DNA from: Thermodesulfobacteriales bacterium
Lineage (GTDB): Bacteria > Desulfobacterota > Thermodesulfobacteria > Thermodesulfobacteriales > Thermodesulfatatoraceae
Assembly (NCBI GenBank): GCA_026985945.1
Contig: JALSPN010000166.1
Location: 1 to 9,966 of the forward strand
Direction of reading: 5' to 3'
Length of the DNA stretch: 9,966 bases
Below are positions 1 through 6,509 of the stretch, in pieces; position 1 is the stretch's first letter, and each line of letters opens with the position of its first letter. Made by a program: the position numbers and the translations under genes. The notes under the pieces are model-generated. The model saw nothing but the letters and a program-made list of their open reading frames with translations. It had not been told where the DNA came from and did not search any database.

Positions 1-142
1 GAATGGTAGCCGGGGAAAGAGGGGGCTTAAGACGCTTTGATACCGTCCGAGAGCCTACCGGCTCTGCGTGACGAATGTAATCTTCCACTACAATGGCAAG
101 GACCTTTCGGTAGCGTTCTGAAAGTTCAAAGGCCTCATACAT
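1..142 (-). CDS. hrcA: Heat-inducible transcription repressor HrcA, N-terminal part (runs off left edge)
   Basis: Reading the minus strand from the ATG at 142 gives 47 complete codons that stay open to the window edge. The translation includes LSERYRKVLAIVVEDYI, then AEPVGSRTVSKR, then LSPATI. This is the N-terminal winged-helix DNA-binding region of HrcA, where an 'AIVEDYI..AEPVGSRT.SKR...LSPATIR' pattern is characteristic. HrcA represses chaperone genes (groESL, and often its own hrcA-grpE-dnaK operon) by binding CIRCE operators, with GroEL as co-modulator. The ATG is the only sensible start because an in-frame TAA lies about 15 bases upstream. There is no good Shine-Dalgarno before it, only a weak TAAGAAA-like stretch. 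The gene is divergent from speE. Roughly 300 further residues, carrying the GAF-like and dimerisation parts, lie outside the window. The identification is firm although only the first 47 residues are visible. Confidence 0.93.
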   Translation of the reverse strand, partial: MYEAFELSERYRKVLAIVVEDYIRHAEPVGSRTVSKRLKPPLSPATI

Positions 143-160
143 ATTTCTTAAATCTTATGT

Positions 161-190
161 AAATTAGCCCTTTGAGCCCTAAGATGTCAA
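161..190 (-). promoter_or_regulatory. Candidate sigma-70 promoter of hrcA
   Basis: On the minus strand a perfect TTGACA (plus 185-190) is followed after an 18-base spacer by TAATTT (plus 161-166), which keeps the three most conserved -10 positions. Transcription would begin near 154, giving a very short leader of about 12 bases before the hrcA ATG at 142. That fits the lack of a strong ribosome binding site. The -10 match is weak, so the assignment is inferred from position and the -35 box. Confidence 0.45.
164..182. promoter_or_regulatory. Compact CIRCE-like element in the hrcA promoter spacer
   Basis: The plus strand reads TTAGCCCTT, one base, then GAGCCCTAA. Compared with the CIRCE operator halves TTAGCACTC and GAGTGCTAA, each half matches 7 of 9 positions. 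The classic operator has a 9-base spacer and here there is one base. The element fills most of the space between the proposed -35 and -10 boxes of hrcA, where a repressor would block polymerase. The match to the consensus halves is directly visible. That HrcA recognises this short form is a guess. Confidence 0.3.
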
Positions 191-294
191 GAAAAGGAAC
201 GAAGGCTTATCCTCTTTGCTTAGAATTACACTTTCCAGGGCACAAAAAACTTTTCTGTCTGCCGTGCATGGGCTATTCTTCCTTAGAAGTTTAA
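184..294 (+). CDS. Possible 36-aa leader ORF upstream of speE
   Basis: An ATG at 184 opens 36 codons ending in a TAA at 292-294 that overlaps the speE Shine-Dalgarno sequence. The peptide has Cys at positions 12, 25 and 28 and His at 16 and 20, ending in LFCLPCMGYSSLEV. An internal in-frame ATG at 268 would give an eight-residue mini-ORF with the same stop. Its ribosome binding site is poor: only GAG at 174-176 and a TAAG touching the ATG. I recognise no family. The interest is positional, because a ribosome finishing this ORF would pass through the hairpin that hides the speE start signal. It may simply be a chance ORF, and a promoter downstream of 184 would exclude it. Confidence 0.22.
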   Translation: MSRKGTKAYPLCLELHFPGHKKLFCLPCMGYSSLEV

Positions 295-300
295 GGAGGA
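277..300 (+). promoter_or_regulatory. Hairpin sequestering the speE Shine-Dalgarno sequence
   Basis: TCTTCCTTA (277-285) pairs with TAAGGAGGA (292-300) across a six-base loop GAAGTT. This makes a nine-base-pair stem with a single G-U pair (279 with 298). The whole SD, AAGGAGGA at 293-300, lies in the 3' arm, six bases before the speE ATG at 307. If folded in the mRNA, it would block ribosome access. Such stems occur in RNA thermometers, leader-peptide attenuators and translationally coupled starts. The pairing is visible directly. Its function is inferred. Confidence 0.45.
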
Positions 301-306
301 CCTGAG

Positions 307-1215
307 ATGGCGATTATGGAAGATTCTTTGCCCACCGAAGGTAAGGGGATTCGTTTGATCCTGGGGGAGCCTGTGCAGCGGGATTTTTTCTATGTCTATC
401 ACGGAAATATCATTTATTCGGAAGGAGGCCCCCAGACGCTTTACATCATGGATCATGTTTTTTGGGGGCGAATCCTCTTTTTAAATGGAACCCTTCAGTT
501 CACCACCCGTGACGAATTCATCTATCATGAAGCCCTGGTTCATGTCCCGGTGCAATCTCGTCCGGAAGGAGAGATCAAAAAGGTCCTCATCTGCGGTGGG
601 GGTGATTTTGGTGCGGCCCGCGAGCTCCTCAAATACCCTGATATCGAAGAAGTAATCATTGCTGACATAGATCCCAGGGTGCCCAAAGTAATAAAAGAAT
701 ATTTTCCAGAACTGCTTCCGCCCGAAGAAGATCCTCGCCTCAAACTCTTCATCACAGATGCCTGCAAATTAGTAGAAGAGCTGGTAGAGAAGGGTGAAGT
801 TTTTGACCTGGTCATCATCGATTCTACCGATCCCGACGTGGCCCCGGAAGGAAATACCATTGAGCTTTCTCATGGTCTTTTCAGTACCGCCTTTCATCGT
901 CTCCTGAAGCGGCTTGCTCCCAAAGGCCTTATCGTCCAGCAGGCCGCTACTCCCTTCACCATGAAAAATGTCCTGGAGTGGACCTACCGCACCTTTGTCG
1001 AAGTCTATGGCAGGGAAGAAGTTTACTGTTACCGGGCGGATATTCCTTCTTTCGGGGGGGACAATGCTTACATCCTGCGTGCCCCGGGGATAAGCCCCCT
1101 TGAACCCCAGAGGAAGGATTTTCCAAACACCAAATATTACGATCACCAGGTTCATCGGGCTTCCTTTGCTCTGCCCAAATTCTGGCTGGAGGTTCTCGAA
1201 AAAGATGTCTCTTAA
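307..1215 (+). CDS. speE: Spermidine synthase family aminopropyltransferase
   Basis: This 302-residue cytoplasmic enzyme should transfer an aminopropyl group from decarboxylated S-adenosylmethionine to a diamine acceptor. Family signatures run in order: LNGTLQFTTRDEFIYHEAL (residues 59-77), the nucleotide-binding GGGDFG (97-102), ADID (119-122), a DA at 151-152, DSTDP (172-176), and the C-terminal NTKYYDHQVHRASFALPKF (274-292). The length is normal. Three positions depart from the usual family sequence: LNG where LDG is typical, GGGDFG instead of GGGDGG, and Asp120 where Glu normally contacts the cofactor ribose. The segment after DSTDP (177-191) also differs from the usual GPA.xLF form. The acceptor (putrescine, agmatine, or a longer polyamine as in thermophiles) cannot be read from sequence. 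The start is set by AAGGAGGA at 293-300, the best SD in the window. No speD or speA lies nearby. The gene heads a tightly packed run of seven genes. Confidence 0.88.
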   Translation: MAIMEDSLPTEGKGIRLILGEPVQRDFFYVYHGNIIYSEGGPQTLYIMDHVFWGRILFLNGTLQFTTRDEFIYHEALVHVPVQSRPEGEIKKVLICGGGDFGAARELLKYPDIEEVIIADIDPRVPKVIKEYFPELLPPEEDPRLKLFITDACKLVEELVEKGEVFDLVIIDSTDPDVAPEGNTIELSHGLFSTAFHRLLKRLAPKGLIVQQAATPFTMKNVLEWTYRTFVEVYGREEVYCYRADIPSFGGDNAYILRAPGISPLEPQRKDFPNTKYYDHQVHRASFALPKFWLEVLEKDVS

Positions 1216-1915
1216 AGTGCTGGGGATTCTGGGGTCTCCTCATCCTTTCGGCGGCAGTGGGATGCTCCTGCGCTGCGCCCTTGAAGCGGCGCAAAGGGAA
1301 GGGGCTCAAACCAAACTTCTAAGCGTTTACCAGGGCGAAATAAAGCCCTGTCAGGGCTGTATTCAGGATGAAGAACCCCATTGTCGCTTCCCCTGTATAT
1401 TTGAAGATTACGGAAAGGAACTCCTCCTGGAAATTAACGAAGCCCAGGTGCTCATTTTTGGGACACCTGTTTACTGGTATGCCCCTTCAGGGCTTCTCAA
1501 AAACCTCATCGATCGGATGACCTGTCTTGAAAACATGGTGGCTTATGGTGAGCCTTCTTACATGGAAGGGAAAGTGGTAGGTATCATAACCGTGGGGGCT
1601 GATGCCGGCCTTACCCTGGCAGGTGCCTATCTTCTCACCACTCTTAATGCCATGGGGGCGATGGTGCCACCGTGGGCACATGCCTATTCTCGCAAGGCCA
1701 AAGGGGCCATCTATGACGACCGGGCGGTAATGGATGCCATCAATGTGGGCATACTTTCAGTAGGGCTGGCTGCCAGGCTGAAAGGTCTTCCCGGAAGGCT
1801 CAGCTATCTTGACGATCCTCAGCTTCTTGAGGAAATAAGGCAGAAGATCCTGGCACAAAAGGAGGCTTTTGAGAAGGAAGATGGAAAGACCAAGGCACCC
1901 GAATCCCGTCCTTGA
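1205..1915 (+). CDS. Iron-sulfur flavoprotein-like / NADPH-dependent FMN reductase family protein
   Basis: A 236-residue flavodoxin-fold protein. LGILGSPHPFGGSGML at residues 6-21 is the FMN phosphate-binding loop region. FGTPVYWYAPSGLLKNLIDR (85-104) is the hallmark second flavin segment of the iron-sulfur flavoprotein (Isf) and NAD(P)H-dependent FMN reductase group. Cysteines at 49, 52, 60 and 64 (spacing CX2CX7CX3C) sit where Isf proteins hold a [4Fe-4S] cluster, though the classical Isf spacing is more compact. The likely role is cytoplasmic electron transfer or reduction of a small molecule; the substrate is unknown. I chose the ATG at 1205 because MSLKVLGILGSP begins right at the first beta strand. 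A longer frame opening at 1100 would add 35 unrelated residues read out of frame inside speE. TGGAGG at 1187-1192 is a distant SD. It overlaps speE by 11 bp, suggesting coupled translation. The tail after about residue 205 is charged and probably helical. Confidence 0.82.
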   Translation: MSLKVLGILGSPHPFGGSGMLLRCALEAAQREGAQTKLLSVYQGEIKPCQGCIQDEEPHCRFPCIFEDYGKELLLEINEAQVLIFGTPVYWYAPSGLLKNLIDRMTCLENMVAYGEPSYMEGKVVGIITVGADAGLTLAGAYLLTTLNAMGAMVPPWAHAYSRKAKGAIYDDRAVMDAINVGILSVGLAARLKGLPGRLSYLDDPQLLEEIRQKILAQKEAFEKEDGKTKAPESRP

Positions 1916-2408
1916 GGCCATCTATAGTCGTCGAAGTGTCAGGGATTACGCGCCGGAACAAATACCCAGAGAACTTGTTTACGAAATCATCCGGGCCGGG
2001 ACCTGGGCCCCCTCCGGGCTCAACAATCAGCCCTGGCGTTTTGTCATCGTGCGGGATGCTGAAAAGCGGGAGTCTCTGGCCCGGCTTACCCGTTATGGAG
2101 AGATTATTCGCCGGGCTCCACTGGTAATTGCGGTTTTCGTTGATAAGGACGCCATGTATCACGAGGTGAAAGACCATCAGGCCATGGGAGCCTGTATCCA
2201 GAACATGCTCCTTGCAGCTCATGCTCTGGGGCTTGGGGCCGTATGGCTGGGAGAGATTTTGAAAAATGCCGAACTGGTGCGGGAGACTCTCTCTTTGCCC
2301 GAAAATCTTGATCTTATGGCTGTAGTGGCCCTGGGATATCCCAAACGCCGGGATCAACGTTCATCTCGCAAACCCATAGAGGAAGTCATTGTCAAAGAAT
2401 ACTGGTAA
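1881..2408 (+). CDS. Nitroreductase family FMN-dependent oxidoreductase
   Basis: A 175-residue protein of the compact nitroreductase type. SRRSVRDY (16-23) is the FMN-phosphate-binding start of the fold. PSGLNNQPWRFVIV (44-57) is the second flavin-contact motif. A long central helix region with MGACIQNMLLAAHALGLGAV (102-121) leads into WLGEI, and VALGYPKR (149-156) closes the flavin site. These proteins are homodimers using NAD(P)H, or other donors, to reduce quinones, nitro compounds or flavins. The physiological substrate is not predictable. I prefer the ATG at 1881, placed just before the conserved N-terminal helix. An in-frame TTG at 1869 adds four residues and is only three bases from AAGGAGG (1859-1865), which is too close to be its SD. 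The gene starts 35 bp inside the upstream flavoprotein gene and overlaps the next gene by 20 bp. Two adjacent flavoenzymes suggest a shared redox task, but this is inferred from position only. Confidence 0.88.
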   Translation: MERPRHPNPVLEAIYSRRSVRDYAPEQIPRELVYEIIRAGTWAPSGLNNQPWRFVIVRDAEKRESLARLTRYGEIIRRAPLVIAVFVDKDAMYHEVKDHQAMGACIQNMLLAAHALGLGAVWLGEILKNAELVRETLSLPENLDLMAVVALGYPKRRDQRSSRKPIEEVIVKEYW

Positions 2409-2967
2409 AGCCCGGAAAATCCTCCTGTTTTTTCTTCTTTTTCTGGGGCTTTTTGTTCGAGAGGCCCTGGCTTTGGAAATACACAATCTTGTGCTGGGCA
2501 CTCAGCAGGGGTATCTGGTCTGTTCCTGGCAGCTGGAAGACATACCAGTGCAGAAGCTTGATGAGGCCCTTCATCACGGAGTTCCCTTTGAAATCCGTTT
2601 TTATATCGAGCTTGAAAGAATCCGTCGCTTCCGGGGAGATAAGACTATTTTGCGGCATGAGGTGGTGCGGGAAGTCTATTACAACGCCGTTAAAAACCTC
2701 TATCAGGTTTATTTTGTGGGTCTTCCTTATCCCCCGCGAAATGTTCCTTCGCTGGAAGAGGCCCTGGCGCTGGCAGGAAATGTCAAGTCTCTCCCCCTTC
2801 TGCCCTTGAATACCCTTCAAAGAGGAAAATCTTATCGTCTCAAAGTGCGGGTGGTGATCTATCAAAAGGTAAGTCCCGGTCTGGCCTCTCGAGTCTTACG
2901 TTTTCTCTTCCGGGGCGGTAAAATAGAATCTGACTGGGCTCGCATCCGTTTTAAATTGCCGGATTAA
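2389..2967 (+). CDS. DUF4390 family secreted protein
   Basis: A 192-residue protein with a clear export signal: basic KARK, then a hydrophobic stretch ILLFFLLFLGLFV (residues 11-23), then a likely cleavage site near AL-ALE (26-30). The mature part is a beta-rich domain with YLVCSWQLEDIP, PFEIRFYIELERIRRF, VYYNAVKNLYQVYF and a late YRLKVRVVIYQK. This resembles DUF4390, a family of unknown function often encoded beside NtrY-type kinases, as here. Because the kinase has a large extracytoplasmic loop, a periplasmic partner or signal-modulating role is plausible but unproven. The start codon is TTG (2389-2391), overlapping the nitroreductase 3' end by 20 bp. AGAGG at 2378-2382 is a suitable SD and no ATG precedes the signal peptide. 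The following kinase gene is in the same reading frame, three codons after this stop. Confidence 0.8.
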   Translation: MSKNTGKARKILLFFLLFLGLFVREALALEIHNLVLGTQQGYLVCSWQLEDIPVQKLDEALHHGVPFEIRFYIELERIRRFRGDKTILRHEVVREVYYNAVKNLYQVYFVGLPYPPRNVPSLEEALALAGNVKSLPLLPLNTLQRGKSYRLKVRVVIYQKVSPGLASRVLRFLFRGGKIESDWARIRFKLPD

Positions 2968-2976
2968 AGACCATTC

Positions 2977-5148
2977 ATGGCCCTTACCCCTGAAATTGCG
3001 GAAAGACGTAAACGAAAGCGGGAAATCTTCGTAATTTTTCTGGCCCTTCTCCTGCTGGGTGTCCTTATTTTCGTTGAAATAAAGGCCTTTAAGGAAATCC
3101 CTGCCGGGGAGGCCAATCTTTTGGCCTACGCCCTCCTGCATCTCAACGCCATCTTGCTCCTCGTAGTGGCTTATCTGGTGATCCGGAACCTCTTGAAAAT
3201 TTTTCTGGACTCTCCTAAAGGCAAATTTGCCGAAAAATTGCGCACTCGCATCGCCGTAGCCTTCCTTTTTCTGGCTTTGGTGCCCACGGTCTTTCTCTTT
3301 CTGGTCTCTCTCAAATTCATAGATACCAGCCTGGAGTTCTGGTTTAGCAGCAATCTTGATCGCAGTCTTCAGGAGGCCCTTCTGGAGGCCCAGTCCATCT
3401 ATCAGGAAAAAGAAAGGGAGCTTACTGGTAAGGCTGACGAATTCATCAAGCGCTATCTCAAAAAGACCAGGAAACTTCGCTCCAAACGGCTCAAGGAGTG
3501 GCGCAAACGTCTTGAGTTAGATAGCCTTGAGGTTTACGGGGCCTCAGGTCGTCTTTTAAAAGGGGCCTACAAGACCAAACCTTCTATTCGCCTGGGAGTC
3601 CCTCCTTCTCTTCTTAAAAAGGTCCTCGAAGAGGGAGAAGCCGTCAGTGAAATAAGCAAACTTAAAGGGAAGGTCCTTTTGCGGGTCTTTATTCCGGCCC
3701 GTTATCGTGGCCAGCCCGTAGCGGTAGCCACCGGCACTTTCCTTGATCCCGGGATTGAAAAGCTCATCAGTGAAATCGGCAAAGGGGTGGAAACCTATCA
3801 ACAGCTAAAATTTTTCAAGGCCCCTCTCAAGTCTTCTCTTCTTCTTATGCTCCTTCTGGTAACTCTTCTAACCATTTTTGTGGCTATCTGGTTCGGGCTT
3901 CGGTTTGCAAAAAGACTCACAGAGCCGGTCCATACCCTGGCCCAGGCCACCAGTGAGATTGCCAGTGGAAACTTTGACGTAGAACTCCCCCCCGAAAGCG
4001 AAGATGAAGTGGGAGAGCTTGTGAGGGCTTTTCGCCGGATGACGGCTGAGCTCAAGGAATATCGTTCCAAGGTAGAGGAAACCACTGCTGCTCTTCACCG
4101 GGCCAACCAGGAACTCCGCCGGCGGACTTCCTATCTTGAGACGGTTCTTTCAAATATCACGGCGGCGGTGGTGGCCCTTGATACGGAAGAACGCCTCACT
4201 CTTCTCAACAGATCGGCAGCCAAACTTTTTGGGGCCCATCCTTCCAGGCTTTTAGGACGCAAGATTTACGAAGTGTTACCTGCGGAGTATCAGGAGGTGG
4301 CTCAGGAGCTTTTAGAGGCTGCTCGCAGTCAACCTCAAAAGATTATCCAGCAGCCGGTGCGGGTAAAAATCAAGGATCAGGTTCTTATTCTGGCTGTCAC
4401 CATTACGCAGCTTGAAACCGAAGAGGGAGAAAAGCTCGGTTTTCTGTGTCTGCTGGAAGACATAACCGAAAAGGAGCGTATTCAGCGTCTGGCCGCTTGG
4501 AGGGAGGTGGCCCGCCGCATCGCCCACGAGGTCAAAAACCCGCTCACCCCCATTCAGCTTTCTGCCCAGAGGTTGCGCCGGCGCCTCTATGATCTGCTGG
4601 ATCCCAAAAACCGGGAGATCCTTGACCGCTGCACTACTACAATCGAAAAACAGGTTGAGGAACTCAAACATCTGGTAAACGAATTTTCTGCCTTTGCCAG
4701 ATTACCCTCCCTTAAACCCGAAGAAGGGGATCTCTTTCAGACCATCCGGGAGGTGATAGACCTTTACCAGGAGGGGCATCCTGACATAAAGTTCTCTCTG
4801 GAAAAGAAAGGGGATAGCCGGGCCATCTTTGATCGCGAACAGATGAAACGGGTTTTTTTGAATCTTTTTGACAATGCCATCCGGGCGATGCCAGAAGGAG
4901 GGGAGATAAAAGTTTGCCTTTTTCAACAAAATGGCCACCTGCGTCTGGAGGTGGCGGATACCGGGGCAGGGGTAGATCCTGCCATCAAAGACCGCCTTTT
5001 CGAACCCTATTTCTCTGGTCATGGAGGAAGTGGTTTAGGGCTTGCCATCGTAAATTCCATTATCCGTGAGCACGGAGGGCGTATCTGGGTGGAGGAGAAC
5101 GTCCCTCAGGGGGCCAAATTTGTGATCGAACTTCCGCAGGGAAGATGA
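2977..5148 (+). CDS. ntrY: NtrY-like membrane sensor histidine kinase
   Basis: A 723-residue kinase with NtrY architecture. Hydrophobic helices are at about 17-36, 46-70, 91-113 and 285-308, leaving an extracytoplasmic sensor region of about 170 residues (114-284). A HAMP linker (about 309-361, ending in a coiled coil) and a PAS domain (about 388-495) follow. The H-box is AWREVARRIAHEVKNPLTPI with phosphoacceptor His517. The catalytic domain has the N-box with Asn633, the D-box DTGAGVD from Asp661, and a G-rich lid GHGGSGLGLAI from 681. The lid reads FSGHGG where many relatives have FSTKKGG. All catalytic residues are present. It should autophosphorylate and pass the phosphate to the regulator encoded immediately downstream, with which it overlaps by four bases (ATGA). 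The start ATG is nine bases after the DUF4390 stop and has no recognisable SD, so translation may rely on reinitiation. The signal is unknown. In proteobacteria NtrY senses nitrogen or redox state, but that cannot be assumed here. Confidence 0.9.
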   Translation: MALTPEIAERRKRKREIFVIFLALLLLGVLIFVEIKAFKEIPAGEANLLAYALLHLNAILLLVVAYLVIRNLLKIFLDSPKGKFAEKLRTRIAVAFLFLALVPTVFLFLVSLKFIDTSLEFWFSSNLDRSLQEALLEAQSIYQEKERELTGKADEFIKRYLKKTRKLRSKRLKEWRKRLELDSLEVYGASGRLLKGAYKTKPSIRLGVPPSLLKKVLEEGEAVSEISKLKGKVLLRVFIPARYRGQPVAVATGTFLDPGIEKLISEIGKGVETYQQLKFFKAPLKSSLLLMLLLVTLLTIFVAIWFGLRFAKRLTEPVHTLAQATSEIASGNFDVELPPESEDEVGELVRAFRRMTAELKEYRSKVEETTAALHRANQELRRRTSYLETVLSNITAAVVALDTEERLTLLNRSAAKLFGAHPSRLLGRKIYEVLPAEYQEVAQELLEAARSQPQKIIQQPVRVKIKDQVLILAVTITQLETEEGEKLGFLCLLEDITEKERIQRLAAWREVARRIAHEVKNPLTPIQLSAQRLRRRLYDLLDPKNREILDRCTTTIEKQVEELKHLVNEFSAFARLPSLKPEEGDLFQTIREVIDLYQEGHPDIKFSLEKKGDSRAIFDREQMKRVFLNLFDNAIRAMPEGGEIKVCLFQQNGHLRLEVADTGAGVDPAIKDRLFEPYFSGHGGSGLGLAIVNSIIREHGGRIWVEENVPQGAKFVIELPQGR

Positions 5149-6509
5149 GTGCCAAAGTGTTAATAATCGATGACGAAGAGAGTATCCTCCAGAGTATCTC
5201 TGATATTCTGGAAGATGAGGGTTATCAGGTAGCGGTAGCTACGACGGCGCGGGCCGGAGCCCAAAAACTTGAGACGGAAAGCCCAGATCTTCTCATCCTC
5301 GACGTCTGGCTTCCGGATGAAGACGGCCTTGTTTTCCTCAAACGCCTTCGCAAAGAAAATCCGACTCTGCCTGTAATTGTCATCTCCGGCCACGGGACAG
5401 TGGAGATGGCGGTTCAAGCCATTAAACTCGGAGCCTTTGATTTTCTCGAAAAACCCCTTTCTTACGATCGGGTGGTGGTAACGGTAGCCAATGCCTTACG
5501 ATTTCGGGCCCTGGAGGAGGAAAATATCCGTCTCAAGGCCCGTTTTACAGGCAGGGGGCTTACTGGCAGGAGTTCTCTGATCGAAAGGGTGCGCAATGAG
5601 ATCATGAAAGTCGCAGCCACCGAGGCCACCGTCCTTATCACGGGGGAGTCCGGAGTGGGCAAAGAAGTAGCGGCCCGCATGTTACATAACCTTTCTCGCC
5701 GGGCTCAGGGGCCTTTTGTGGCGGTAAATTGTGCGGCTATTCCGGATGATCTCATCGAAAGCGAGTTGTTTGGTTACGAGCGCGGGGCCTTTACCGGAGC
5801 CAGCACCAGTAAAAAGGGGAAATTTGATCTTGCCCACGGAGGAACCATTTTTCTTGACGAAATCGGAGACATGAGTCTTTCCGCGCAGGCCAAGGTCCTG
5901 CGGGTGCTTCAGGAAAAATGTTTTGAACGAGTCGGGGGGACCAGGACCATCCAGGTTGACGTGCGGGTCGTGGCCGCCACCAACAAAGATCTTCGCCGGG
6001 AAATAGAAGCCGGCCGTTTCCGGGAGGACCTTTATTTCCGCCTCAACGTCGTTCCCATAAGAATCCCGCCGCTCAGAGAGCGTCCTGAGGACATTCCTCT
6101 TCTGGTGGAAGAATTTTTGGAAGAATTTGCCCGCCATTCAGGACTTGGCCGTAAACGAATCTCCTCAGGGGTCCTTGAGGTCCTCTGTCGTTATCCTTTT
6201 CCAGGGAACGTGCGCGAGCTTCGCAATCTTATAGAACGCCTGGTAATCATGAGCCAGGGAGAGACTATCGAAGTTGAAGACCTGCCACCGGAAATTCTTT
6301 CTTCGGTTGATCCCCCACAGGGAGAAGAGGAGCCCTGGTTTAAATGTGAGAATTTCAAGCAGGCACGAGCCCTCTTCGAAAGGGAGTTTTTGCGTCGCAA
6401 GCTTGCCAAGCACGGAGGCAATATCTCCCAGACGGCGGAAGCTATTGGCCTTGAAAGGAGCTATCTTCACCGCAAACTCAAAAGCCTTGGTCTCGCAGGG
6501 GAAAATTAA
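5145..6509 (+). CDS. ntrX: NtrX-like sigma-54-dependent response regulator
   Basis: A 454-residue transcription activator with three complete domains. The receiver domain (about 4-120) has the acidic pair D9/D10, phosphoacceptor Asp53 in LLILDVWLPDEDG, Ser81 and Lys103. The AAA+ sigma-54 activation domain (about 140-370) has Walker A GESGVGKE (167-174), the GAFTGA loop (214-219) that contacts sigma-54, Walker B FLDEI (236-240) and RERPEDIP (311-318) in the sensor/arginine-finger region. The C-terminal Fis-type helix-turn-helix is GGNISQTAEAIGLERSYLHR (424-443), very like NtrX. It should hydrolyse ATP to open sigma-54 promoters once phosphorylated by the upstream kinase. The ATG shares four bases with the kinase stop, so the pair is translationally coupled. 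Target promoters are not visible: I found no convincing -24/-12 element in the upstream gap of this operon. Confidence 0.93.
   Translation: MSAKVLIIDDEESILQSISDILEDEGYQVAVATTARAGAQKLETESPDLLILDVWLPDEDGLVFLKRLRKENPTLPVIVISGHGTVEMAVQAIKLGAFDFLEKPLSYDRVVVTVANALRFRALEEENIRLKARFTGRGLTGRSSLIERVRNEIMKVAATEATVLITGESGVGKEVAARMLHNLSRRAQGPFVAVNCAAIPDDLIESELFGYERGAFTGASTSKKGKFDLAHGGTIFLDEIGDMSLSAQAKVLRVLQEKCFERVGGTRTIQVDVRVVAATNKDLRREIEAGRFREDLYFRLNVVPIRIPPLRERPEDIPLLVEEFLEEFARHSGLGRKRISSGVLEVLCRYPFPGNVRELRNLIERLVIMSQGETIEVEDLPPEILSSVDPPQGEEEPWFKCENFKQARALFEREFLRRKLAKHGGNISQTAEAIGLERSYLHRKLKSLGLAGEN

Noticed and set aside
221..226. TAGAAT as a -10 box for the speE operon.
   Set aside because: It matches five of six -10 positions, but no acceptable -35 lies 16-18 bases upstream. 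It was kept out of the feature list, though it remains possible.
238..256. GGGCAC followed by an A tract and TTTTC, resembling a sigma-54 -24/-12 promoter before speE, attractive because an NtrX-type activator is in the operon.
   Set aside because: The GG at -24 is present but the essential GC at -12 is missing at the correct spacing; it reads TT instead.
1100..1204. Upstream extension of the Isf-like flavoprotein beginning at 1100.
   Set aside because: The extra 35 residues are an out-of-frame reading of speE codons and do not belong to the flavodoxin fold, which starts at the ATG at 1205.
1800..2357. 185-codon minus-strand frame opposite the nitroreductase, and a plus-strand frame at 1912-2127 with a Gly-Pro-rich stretch.
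   Set aside because: Both are shadows of the nitroreductase gene. The Gly-Pro run is an artefact of GC-rich codons read out of frame.
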